Shown here: one piece after another, positions 31,829 through 41,203 of the stretch
How positions within the stretch are numbered: the first letter of the stretch is position 1
Layout of the letters: every line of letters begins with the position of its first letter
Source of the DNA: Oceanospirillaceae bacterium
GTDB lineage: Bacteria; Pseudomonadota; Gammaproteobacteria; Pseudomonadales; Balneatricaceae
Length of the DNA: 64,000 nt
Assembly (NCBI GenBank): GCA_013373085.1
Contig: JABXIM010000051.1
Location: 1-64,000 of the forward strand
Reading direction: 5' to 3'
Program-made: the position numbers and the translations under genes
Notes under the pieces: generated by a model
What the model was told of the DNA's origin: nothing
The model's database searches: none
The model's input: the letters and a program-made list of their open reading frames with translations, nothing else

Positions 31829-34582
31829 CTAGCCAGGGACGTTTTTCGTAACGAGCATTTTTACTCCCGTGCGAGGATTACCCTCCAACTGAATCGTACT
31901 CAGCAGATGACGATCAGTAATACTCGAGAATTTTTGCGCCATGTGCCGAGCAAGCCCATCGCTCGCTGTGGTAAGAATCAGATTTATGTTTGGCATCGAT
32001 GTAGCGACGAGTCTGAAAATATCTAGCATTGCAACTCGGTTTAGGTCATCCAAATGCGCAATCGGCTCATCGAGGAAGAAGCTGCCTCCAGTATTTCTAG
32101 CCCTAGCAAGATAGAGAGATAGAGCCAGATCCTGACGCTGACCTTGGCTGAACTTTTCTTCAGCATCCAAAGCAAAATCATGGCCTTCAGCGAAGACTGT
32201 CCATCTAAGCGCCTCATCCCCCTCTGACACCCCCAGCCCCTGGTAGACCTCATTCGCATGCATCCGAGAGAAAAGCTCGGCAGCTGGTCCGAGAAGTGGT
32301 GCGAGACTGGAGGTGGTCAGCTCCCTAACGTGTAGGGTGTAACGATCAATCGTGCGGTCAGCCTCTGTGATGTAATTTCGCCCCGCCTCAAGCTTCTTGG
32401 AAAGCTCATCTTTCTCATACTTCAGCTTGGCCAACTGCTCAGAGTCCGATTCAATAGCTACGACGGCTTCACACTCCGCCAACATAGTCTTATAAACATC
32501 GACCCGCGCCCTATTCGCTTCGACTTTTTCGAGAGCAGTATTATAGTTGTCGAGTACAATAGGGTCTTTACCAACTACCTCACTCCAATGATTCTCGAAA
32601 TGGTCAACAGTTTGAGAAATAGCCGCGATATTCGAGTTCAGTCCATCTATTTCGCGGGACTTGGCCTGAATTTTTTCAATTGCCCCCTGAACTAAAGGGG
32701 CGAGTCTAAGTTTTTCAAGATTGGCTTGATTCGAGCGGCCCTGATAGTAATCCATATAACTAGTGAGATTTTCACGCGCCGTTGATAGTCTTAAGACTGA
32801 ACCCTCAGCAGAGTCTGTTTCAAAAAATGCTTCTACTTCCGTCAAACTATCGAAAATCTTTCTCAACTCTATGGCTGATCTAACCCGGCTATCAAGATAT
32901 AAAAGGTTATCAGAATTAAATTTAGAAAAATCACTAACACCCATTACTTCCAGATATTTGGTTCGTTGAGCAATAGTGTCAAGTTCTCCATTAATCGATC
33001 TCAAACGAGATATATAATTGTCATAGGAGGCCTTTTGGCTATTTGCCAATGTAAGTTTTTCTATACATTCTCTCTCAAATTCCCTAGCCTCTGACAAGTT
33101 TATAGTGGCAGCATTAAGCTCAGGCGTCAGTATATTTTCACCAGCTAATTGCTTACGCAATTTATCATTAGACTCCCAATCATGATTACAGAGCGGGCAA
33201 TGCCCACTCTCATGAGAGTGAACAATATCTCGTCCAATTGCCCTGAGCTTATCAACAATGCTTGACAGGGCATTAAATTCCGACTCAGCCTTCACCCTCG
33301 CACTCTTAGCTAATTCTACCTGGCGATTAATGTTAACGATGTCCGCAGGGGGCTGGACGACATTCGCAACTAAATCTTGCTTTTCCCGAATAAGATCAAG
33401 TAAGAAGCCTGCATGCTGCGTCAAATAGCTTATCGACTGAAGCCACGCCTCTTGCTTCTCAGAACTCCATGAGAACTCAACAAATTGCTGTTCTATCCGA
33501 ATTTCACTCACGTTCCCCGACGAAAAATAATCATGTATGCTTGGCTCTGATGTAATCAACTCCCATTGACTGAGTATATCGAAGCGTTCTTTTGCCCAAC
33601 TTACGCAACGCGTGCCTTCAGCCGCTTTCACCTCCGCGTTGGACAGATCAGCAGACAGTTTACTGTGCTCTTTACTCAGCGTCTCACTGGTTTCTAATAG
33701 GCTGACAAGGGTTTGTCGAAGAGTCTTTAGCTGACTCTGCCCTACACTGTATTGCTCCCATTGATCTGACAAAAATCTAAATATACCGAGGTGACTCTGA
33801 ACATCTTTTTCGAGAACCCTAACTTGAAATTGAGCCGTTTTAAAGTCATCCTTTAGGGTCCCAAACATTTCCGCCTGAGGAAAATCAAACAATATCTTTG
33901 AGAGCTGACTCGTTGCTCGCTCTTTCCAAGGTGAATTTTTAGCTAATTTAGCTTCAAGCTCTGATATCTCTGCACTAAGACGAATAAAGCTTTCTTCAAG
34001 CCCCTTAATACTCGGCAGTTCTTTTCGATAGTCACGCAACTCACGCAGGGTGCTTGTAATATGCCCAAGCCCGAGAATATCAGCAAAAATCTGCTGTCTT
34101 TCTTCCGCTTTATTATTATCAACCAGTAAAGATAGTGAATTAGAGTACAGCCAACGGCTATTGCGTAGCCAACCACGCTTCGCTTTACTAATAGCTTGAG
34201 CGGTTCGACCAGAGACAGAGCTCGGAGTAAGCATCTCTAGCAAATTGGACTCTTTTATTCTCGTTCTTCTCGTGTCATTTTTAGATATCCACACTGTACG
34301 GCCTTCACGGGTAAGCTCATGAAGATGCTCACCAATCAAGCAGGTTGCCGAGACGGAGGTCGCCCCCTCTCCCCATTGGCATGCGAAATTAGTTGTGTTA
34401 CGAAGATCTTCGACCCTACCGGTCAGCAACCACTCTAGCGCGTAGCAGATAGTGCTCTTGCCCGTGCCATTGGCCGCGTGTATGACAGTCAACGGCGCAT
34501 CCAGAGGAATCACCAACTCGTCCGGGACGCCTCGAAAGTTTCGGATAGTGACCGAAAGGAACTTGATTGATTGGTTATTCAT
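31829..34582 (-). CDS. Rad50/SMC-like ABC ATPase with zinc hook (LmuB / ABC-3C ATPase-like)
   Basis: Walker A HAANGTGKST, hook-like CPLC, coiled coils, FSQGQRQDLALSLYLARA signature and FFLDEPIAHLDD Walker B. Confidence 0.85.
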   Translation of the reverse strand: MNNQSIKFLSVTIRNFRGVPDELVIPLDAPLTVIHAANGTGKSTICYALEWLLTGRVEDLRNTTNFACQWGEGATSVSATCLIGEHLHELTREGRTVWISKNDTRRTRIKESNLLEMLTPSSVSGRTAQAISKAKRGWLRNSRWLYSNSLSLLVDNNKAEERQQIFADILGLGHITSTLRELRDYRKELPSIKGLEESFIRLSAEISELEAKLAKNSPWKERATSQLSKILFDFPQAEMFGTLKDDFKTAQFQVRVLEKDVQSHLGIFRFLSDQWEQYSVGQSQLKTLRQTLVSLLETSETLSKEHSKLSADLSNAEVKAAEGTRCVSWAKERFDILSQWELITSEPSIHDYFSSGNVSEIRIEQQFVEFSWSSEKQEAWLQSISYLTQHAGFLLDLIREKQDLVANVVQPPADIVNINRQVELAKSARVKAESEFNALSSIVDKLRAIGRDIVHSHESGHCPLCNHDWESNDKLRKQLAGENILTPELNAATINLSEAREFERECIEKLTLANSQKASYDNYISRLRSINGELDTIAQRTKYLEVMGVSDFSKFNSDNLLYLDSRVRSAIELRKIFDSLTEVEAFFETDSAEGSVLRLSTARENLTSYMDYYQGRSNQANLEKLRLAPLVQGAIEKIQAKSREIDGLNSNIAAISQTVDHFENHWSEVVGKDPIVLDNYNTALEKVEANRARVDVYKTMLAECEAVVAIESDSEQLAKLKYEKDELSKKLEAGRNYITEADRTIDRYTLHVRELTTSSLAPLLGPAAELFSRMHANEVYQGLGVSEGDEALRWTVFAEGHDFALDAEEKFSQGQRQDLALSLYLARARNTGGSFFLDEPIAHLDDLNRVAMLDIFRLVATSMPNINLILTTASDGLARHMAQKFSSITDRHLLSTIQLEGNPRTGVKMLVTKNVPG

Positions 34583-35144
34583 TTAGATTCCATTCTTTAC
34601 CATGCAGTCGAGCGAGCCCTCTGCTACCCAGCCTATCCAACGACTCCAGTAGCTGAGAAGAAGCTGCGCTATCAGGGGTGAATACGGTGTCTTGAACTCC
34701 ACTCAAAGAGCTAACAAGCCCTAATGGAGTTATACGCTGATACCGCACCCAGCCTTCTGCCCCCTCGTAAACCACATGTTTCCTGACAAACCTAGTGTCC
34801 TTTTCGACTTCTATCATGAATGGTTTGAGACCATCGTGCATTTGTGTCATTGCCAACACTAGATAACCATCAACAACTGAACCATTTTTTTCTCGTTGTA
34901 AAAGCGCGGCATCAAGGTATGTTTCAGCACGCCTAGACAGTGCCCAAGCCTCAGAATAGGTTTCACATTTTACTTCTACCAATAAAATAGACGCGAAATC
35001 GCTATACCAATAATGCAGTTGATTTTCGAGAGCAGGCTCCGGCCAGTTCTCATCACTCACCACCGCCAGATATCCATGACTTGACGATTTAAAACCAGCG
35101 GATAAAGCTCGCTCATCGATTATATTGATCAGATCACTGAGCAT
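34575..35144 (-). CDS. Small middle component of Lamassu/ABC-3C-like system (LmuC-like position)
   Basis: 189 aa, overlaps both neighbours; position and size match; domain not recognised from sequence alone. Confidence 0.5.
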   Translation of the reverse strand: MLSDLINIIDERALSAGFKSSSHGYLAVVSDENWPEPALENQLHYWYSDFASILLVEVKCETYSEAWALSRRAETYLDAALLQREKNGSVVDGYLVLAMTQMHDGLKPFMIEVEKDTRFVRKHVVYEGAEGWVRYQRITPLGLVSSLSGVQDTVFTPDSAASSQLLESLDRLGSRGLARLHGKEWNLNE

Positions 35145-37494
35145 CTAAACTTCTCCTACGCTTTAGAATATCATCCATGAAGTCTTCTGCCGAGAGGGCC
35201 ATATTATCATCGTAGAGTGACTCGATTTCACCCAGATTAAACATATGTACATTTCTAGGGACATCAGCTTCTGTAATCGACCCTCTAACGGGCGGCATGC
35301 TAGTGTAATCAGATCGAGGATGGTTGATATTTTTATCTTTGACATATCCCATAGCATGCGCAAACACAATCAAACTAGGGTGACTAACGTCTCTTCTCGC
35401 CCATCGAAATAAATCACCCTCCATCTGCCTAACATGATAGGTATGGTTTGCCCAAGCCATCACATTAATATCACCAACTTCCGGATCAGTAAATTTTATA
35501 TGGCCATCGGCTCCTGGCTCTACTACCCACTCAGCGTTTTTGTGAGACTTAATATAACTCAGCGCTTGTACCGCCTTCATGACGTACTCACCAGAAGCAG
35601 CCATATCTTCTAATGAAAAAGGCTCATTCTTCTTCACGCCATATTTAGTCCGATAGGTAAACCCTTCGGGGTCAGCCAGAACTGCGCTTTGAACCAAAAA
35701 ATTCAACAGGTCGAGCTCTTTCCTCACGCACTCGAGGTAGCCATCCAAAGGAGGATGCCGTTCAAAGAGCTCATGGAACTCGAGTGCTGCTGGCGGAAGA
35801 TCTTCTCGGACATCACAATCAACCAAGCGATGCCCCTTGACAGCCTCGAGAGACAAGTTGGTTGCCCAATTAATGGTCAGCGTTAGAGCTCCATTGCTGC
35901 TCCTTCGCATGACCCTGCTCGGAGGGTGGACTGCTGGAGGTGTGGCTCGGGTGGTATGCTCCACATCCAAAGCAGGGAACACTCCTGTCGTACTGTGGAG
36001 GCCGACTTCACAATCACGTAGTCGAGCGCTATTCGCGATGGCTATGGCAATCGGCGACCTGCTCCGCTGGCCATGGTAGTCCGTGACCGCACCCAACACG
36101 TTGAGGATACTGCGCACATTCTGCGACGCTAATACCAAGTTAGGACGATCAGCTTTATCTTCAGATTGACTGACCATGATACGCCTCAATTGCGATTGAG
36201 CATTGGAAAGCGGATTGGTGAAGTCGTTACCTAGTGTTGGCCATACGATCACATCCTTGAACGCTAACCGTAACGATAGGTTTGCATGATCATAATTCGG
36301 ATCACCTGTCTCGTTTTCGACCAAGACGTAACAATCATACGTTTCATTCTCAGGATCCGTTACCCAACACCAGCCCGCCTTGTAATTACGAGCGGGTGCT
36401 GGTTTCCATTTGGGGTCGATCCAGGAAATATCATCAGATTCCATCCACTCCAAGAGCATGGAGCCTGATACGTCGCCACAACCGGTGGTGAACACTAGTG
36501 GGTATGGATAGCCTTTCACCAGATCGTTTATCTCGCTCCACTGGCTTGCCTCTGCCGCCGTTGCACCCGCTACGACCAATGCCGGGCGAGAGCCGAAATT
36601 GGTGAAGAAGGTACCTGCTCCGGGCTCAAACATGCTCTTAACAAAAGGCAGTAGTTCGTTACCTTGGATCAAACCTATATTGAAACGATCACTACTACCT
36701 AGCGTGCGGCCTATATACTCAGTGCGCACCGCCGAAACAAGTTTTTCATCTTCCTCTGAGAGTGTAGCTCCGTGAGAATGGAGCAACCTTTTAATTTCTT
36801 CAACGATCCTTGCTGTATCCGATTCAAGCTTAAAATAGGTGGATTTAATTTCTGGATAGTCCGCAATCATCCTAGACAGACTGTCTTTCTTGTGAATTTC
36901 GGTATGAAGATGATCAATTCTTTTCCAGACAATATCGCACAACTGCTCTTGAGTTAAGTTTCTAAGATCGGGATGATTCCTCAATGTCGCCGAGGCTTTC
37001 CGCGCGGCCAGTGCTTTCTCCTCGAATAGTACGCGCAAATCCTCGAAACGTTCCCGTCCTTTCCCTACCATAAAGTCAAATAATTTACCCTGCGCCCGAT
37101 CAGACACCGCGAGGTAGTACCGAAAATCACTACCCGGAGGTGGCGCTATATGTGGTTTTATTGTGGCATACAGGAAAAATTTGCATATTTCTTGGACTAT
37201 CATCGGGAGCTGGACGATACCGTTGTAGCGTTTGCACTGGATAACTCCAACGGGAATCGAATCTTGGAGAAGGATCACGTCCCGGCCTTGGTCAGCACCG
37301 TCGTTCAAGCGACACGCCTTGTCGAACCAGTCCTCTTTACCCGCCTCTGCTCGAGCTGTGTAGAGATCCGCCAGCAGAAGCTCGAAATGAGCGTCACCCA
37401 TTCTCTCAAAAGGCAGTTGCCCACAGTCGAATGCGAACACTTCAGGAGCCTGCGAATCGGCGTTCCGCACCGCCTGATCGTCTTCGTCGCTCAT
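35134..37494 (-). CDS. Large effector-like protein with N-terminal Mrr/PD-(D/E)XK-type nuclease domain
   Basis: ERMGDAHFELLLADLY...GADQGRDVILLQDSIPVGVIQCKRY (G-D...D...QCK); start uncertain, ORF open to 37668. Confidence 0.65.
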   Translation of the reverse strand: MSDEDDQAVRNADSQAPEVFAFDCGQLPFERMGDAHFELLLADLYTARAEAGKEDWFDKACRLNDGADQGRDVILLQDSIPVGVIQCKRYNGIVQLPMIVQEICKFFLYATIKPHIAPPPGSDFRYYLAVSDRAQGKLFDFMVGKGRERFEDLRVLFEEKALAARKASATLRNHPDLRNLTQEQLCDIVWKRIDHLHTEIHKKDSLSRMIADYPEIKSTYFKLESDTARIVEEIKRLLHSHGATLSEEDEKLVSAVRTEYIGRTLGSSDRFNIGLIQGNELLPFVKSMFEPGAGTFFTNFGSRPALVVAGATAAEASQWSEINDLVKGYPYPLVFTTGCGDVSGSMLLEWMESDDISWIDPKWKPAPARNYKAGWCWVTDPENETYDCYVLVENETGDPNYDHANLSLRLAFKDVIVWPTLGNDFTNPLSNAQSQLRRIMVSQSEDKADRPNLVLASQNVRSILNVLGAVTDYHGQRSRSPIAIAIANSARLRDCEVGLHSTTGVFPALDVEHTTRATPPAVHPPSRVMRRSSNGALTLTINWATNLSLEAVKGHRLVDCDVREDLPPAALEFHELFERHPPLDGYLECVRKELDLLNFLVQSAVLADPEGFTYRTKYGVKKNEPFSLEDMAASGEYVMKAVQALSYIKSHKNAEWVVEPGADGHIKFTDPEVGDINVMAWANHTYHVRQMEGDLFRWARRDVSHPSLIVFAHAMGYVKDKNINHPRSDYTSMPPVRGSITEADVPRNVHMFNLGEIESLYDDNMALSAEDFMDDILKRRRSLDAQ

Positions 37495-38173
37495 GAATAC
37501 ACCGTTAACCATTGCCAAAATCATGCTCCTAGCATTGAGTTGCCCCCATAGGTGATGGCTCCCGTTAGCGCCACCGCAACGTAGCAACCGATCTCGCGAG
37601 AAGGGTGCTTGAAGGCGTTTTTCTCTTTTCTTCGCAAGGTAGTAAACCCTGCGCCCGGAAGGAGGCAACTCGGGCTCCCTCTCCCGTTTACTGTCTTAGC
37701 TTTCCAGGTCATTTGAGGGTATATCACCACAACACCTAGACGGTACGAAGCTGGCATCATGCTAACGCGGGAAAAGCACCGTTGCCAATAACCAAAATAC
37801 TAGTAGTGTGGGCCTACACGCTTAGTAATAAATATTTCCGTAATGCAAACAAAGTCAAGGGCTTGCTCGCATGGAATTCAGGCTGCGTGGGGATGCAATC
37901 GCAGACTCATGAGATACAAATGATTTGTTACTCATCGCGCTTAAGTACCAATCGAAATAATGAATATAGGAAACGTGCCTTAGTACGACAAAAGTCAAAT
38001 TGATCTCCATTCCTGAATGAGAACAGGCAATGTCCGTTTTGGGCACAGAGCAGACAAATATATGCGATAACACAACCCCATAATTACTGAAATATTCGGC
38101 AATAAACGAATTTTCAGAAACCCTGTTCAGGCCCCCAATCACGCAAGGCTTTTAGCAAGCATCCAAAAGTGAC

Positions 38174-39091
38174 TCAACACTGCACAAATGCCTTTGCGAT
38201 CTGCGCGGCCAGACGGGCATTATTGAGCACGAGCTGAATATTCGACTCGAGACTGTCACCGCCAGTCAGTTCGGCGACGCGCGCCAGCAGAAATGGTGTC
38301 GTCGCCTTGCCGTGAATCCCCTGCGCATCCGCTTCCTGCAGGGCCTGCTCGATGGCGGCGTCGATGGCCTCTGTCGCCATTGCGTACGGCTCCGAGATCG
38401 GGTTGGCGATCACCACCCCGCCTCGCAGCCCAAGATCCCACTTGGTCCTTAGGGCCTGCGCGACAGTTTCAGGCGAGTCGAGGCGATAGTCGACGGCGAA
38501 GCCGCTGTCGCGGGTATAGAACGCAGGCAACGAATCGGTTCGGTAACCGACCACCGGCACGCCCTGGGTTTCGAGATATTCAAGGGTCAGACCCAGATCC
38601 AGAATCGACTTGGCGCCGGCGCACACCACGGCGACATCGGTTTGCGCCAGCTCCTGCAGGTCAGCCGAGATATCGAAGGTTTGAGTCGCGCCCCGGTGCA
38701 CACCGCCGATGCCGCCGGTGGCGAAGATCCTGATGCCTGCCATTGCCGCCAGAATCATCGTCGCCGCGACCGTCGTGGCGCCGGTTCCGCCTGCAGCAAC
38801 GATAAAGGGAATATCGCGACGGCTGACTTTCGCCGCTTCGCGACCTTCCCTGCCGAGGGCCTCGATCTGTTCCCGCTCGAGGCCCACTGTCAGCCGCCCC
38901 TCGATAATGGCGATGGTTGCCGGAATCGCGCCTTGGGACCGTACCGCTTCCTCGACCCGGAGCGCTGTTTCCACATTGCGGGGATACGGCATGCCATGGG
39001 CAATGATCGTAGACTCCAGCGCCACCACCGGTCGATTGTCGGTGAGGGCTTCGGCCACTTCGGGGTGAGTATCCAGATAGGGTTTCAGCAT
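38174..39091 (-). CDS. psuG: Pseudouridine-5'-phosphate glycosidase
   Basis: [73 protein letters not shown]. Confidence 0.93.
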   Translation of the reverse strand: MLKPYLDTHPEVAEALTDNRPVVALESTIIAHGMPYPRNVETALRVEEAVRSQGAIPATIAIIEGRLTVGLEREQIEALGREGREAAKVSRRDIPFIVAAGGTGATTVAATMILAAMAGIRIFATGGIGGVHRGATQTFDISADLQELAQTDVAVVCAGAKSILDLGLTLEYLETQGVPVVGYRTDSLPAFYTRDSGFAVDYRLDSPETVAQALRTKWDLGLRGGVVIANPISEPYAMATEAIDAAIEQALQEADAQGIHGKATTPFLLARVAELTGGDSLESNIQLVLNNARLAAQIAKAFVQC

Positions 39092-39122
39092 GCGTCGTTA
39101 CGTCATAACGAAATCCCGTTTA

Positions 39123-39362
39123 TCAGGATGCAGATTCTGGTTTGATTATCAGTAGGTTAACAGGGTCGCCATTGTGCAGGATGACCTGCGTATTCTCAGC
39201 GCCCGCGGAAAGCTGCACAACCTGACCCGGTGCCAGCTCCATGTCGACTCGGCATCCGTTACCACAAAGCAGGCTTACCGAAAGCTCTTTCGAATACGTA
39301 TTTTCGATGCTGGCCATCTCGCCAGCACCAATGGTTTCATGAATATCTTTATTATCATTCAT
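39123..39362 (-). CDS. Small hypothetical protein
   Basis: MNDNKDIHETIGAGEMASIENTYSKELSVSLLCGNGCRVDMELAPGQVVQLSAG. Confidence 0.45.
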   Translation of the reverse strand: MNDNKDIHETIGAGEMASIENTYSKELSVSLLCGNGCRVDMELAPGQVVQLSAGAENTQVILHNGDPVNLLIIKPESAS

Positions 39363-39514
39363 AAGGAATGCTCTCTCACCATGACGGTACGGCATTCGCA
39401 CGAATACCGGGGGCGTTAACGCTATGCATTCAACCGTGTTATACCCTTCCTTGTTCTGAGTACACTTCCTTCCGCTTCGTCTACAGTTTGGTTCGCATCT
39501 TACGGGTGAGCAAG

Positions 39515-39535
39515 GGAACCTATGAACAAGTCCCA
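39515..39535. repeat. Solo arm related to the MITE-like element terminus
   Basis: ggaacctatgaacaagtccca versus ggaacctgcgaacaagtccca. Confidence 0.6.
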
Positions 39536-39755
39536 GTTGCGCTCTGCGGTGCCCTCGGCACAGACCGCAAAAATCGGATGCGCCCTTTCCCGACTGGCCG
39601 CTGCATGTTTCCGAAGCGGCGCCGCTTGCGTCTCGCGCTGACTCGTCGGCACCATTTCGCGGGCGCGAAAATATCTGAAAAACTTGCTATTTTTCATTTA
39701 CCGGGATCATCGGCGTGTCCGGCACGTTCCCATTACGGAAACAGGGAGAGGCGTA

Positions 39756-40832
39756 ATGTCAGTTGCAAAGAAGTCGAGCCAGCACCGGGAGCTCTCCTGT
39801 CGCGAACAGGCGTTCCAGGAGTGTGTAGCCATGACCCGCTACGTCCTGTCGTCCGGACTCAAGTTGCCCGCCTCACTGGCACAGAAGCTGGAATCCCTGG
39901 CCGGGCCGGATTCAGGCTCTGCACCTGACCTCGATGCCGGCGAACTGGCAGTTGCACACGGCCATCTGGCCCAGATCGTGGCGCCGGCAACACCGAGAAC
40001 CATCCTGCTACTGGACCGGGAGTCGGCCAAACGCGGCTTCTGGTTCTTTCTCGGCCCCGTGTCCCATATCCGACGGATGATGCTGGCCACGATTTTGTTT
40101 CTGGCCACCTTCATCGCGACCAGCACCTGTGAGGAAGTGACCGGGAATGTCAACGTGTCCGTTGAGCATGGCAAAATCCTCTTCCTCAACGAACTCTTTC
40201 TGCTTGCCGCCGCCGGGCTTGGCGCCTGTTTTGCCGCCCTGTACCAGGCCAACCGGTATATTGCCGAAGGCACCTTCGACCCCAAGTACGAGGCCTCGTA
40301 CTGGATCAGAATCTTCATGGGAGTGATTGCCGGTTTACTGTTGGCCGTGCTGCTGCCGCTCGACTCGCTTACCGATCTGCAGATGGGCGGGAGCCAGGCA
40401 TTCGGCGCGGACTCCGATTCAACGGGACAGGGCGAAACCGCAAAGGCGCTCAATCTTGCCATGCCGACTCTGGCGATGCTGGGCGGCTTTTCGGCAACGG
40501 TTGTATACCGAATGCTCAATCGTGTTGTAGAAGCCCTCGAAACGCTGGTTCGAGGCGACACCCGGGATATCCTCAACGCCCGTGAGCAGGCCGCGCAGGC
40601 CCGGCTCGCCGAACAGGTCACGCAAAGCCGCATGCAACTGGCCACCCGCCTGGTCAGCTTGCAGCAACAGCTGGGCGCCGGTACCGGCGCCGAAGAAGTG
40701 AGCCAAAAGCTCTCGGGCCTGCTGGAGGAACTGCTGCCTTACGGCCCGGAGGGAGAAAAACAGGCCGGAGCGTCCGGCAAGGAAGGCTCCAAAATGCCGG
40801 TTGCCGTGCAAAGCCAAGACGCGCCGGAATGA
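39756..40832 (+). CDS. Membrane protein with coiled-coil C-terminus, unknown function
   Basis: Multiple TM segments (LATILFLATFIATSTC, IRIFMGVIAGLLLAVLLPL); RBS acagggagaggcgtaATG. Confidence 0.65.
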   Translation: MSVAKKSSQHRELSCREQAFQECVAMTRYVLSSGLKLPASLAQKLESLAGPDSGSAPDLDAGELAVAHGHLAQIVAPATPRTILLLDRESAKRGFWFFLGPVSHIRRMMLATILFLATFIATSTCEEVTGNVNVSVEHGKILFLNELFLLAAAGLGACFAALYQANRYIAEGTFDPKYEASYWIRIFMGVIAGLLLAVLLPLDSLTDLQMGGSQAFGADSDSTGQGETAKALNLAMPTLAMLGGFSATVVYRMLNRVVEALETLVRGDTRDILNAREQAAQARLAEQVTQSRMQLATRLVSLQQQLGAGTGAEEVSQKLSGLLEELLPYGPEGEKQAGASGKEGSKMPVAVQSQDAPE

Positions 40833-41203
40833 ATACCCGGCGCTTAATCGGCGGCCAGGACCGCTATCGGCATACGGCGGTGCCTGATGGGGGAACTTGT
40901 CGAAACCCGATGCCTTGCTCCAGGCACGGTCGGTTTCGGCGAGCGCCAGCACCGCCCCAAAGCCGCGACCTTCGAAACCCGCGGCCAGGTCCGGCCGGCC
41001 ACAGTGATCCACCGGCAGGCGCGCGCCGGACCCTGTGAACATATCGGCCAGCGGGACGAGCTGGTCGCCTCCGACCTGCTGCTGTGCAACCATGCCCCGC
41101 TGTGCCACAGGATCCAGCACCAACTGATTCCCGTCCCGGGCCATTCAGAATTGATTGAACGGCCGTTGAGACGAAGAGGCGCCGTTCACAGGCTCATTTC
41201 ACC

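Noticed and set aside
40419-41144. 241-aa minus-strand ORF near gtrS as a real gene
   Set aside because: Overlaps the 3' half of the membrane-protein gene antisense and shows no recognisable domain; kept only as an open question for the 370-bp gap.
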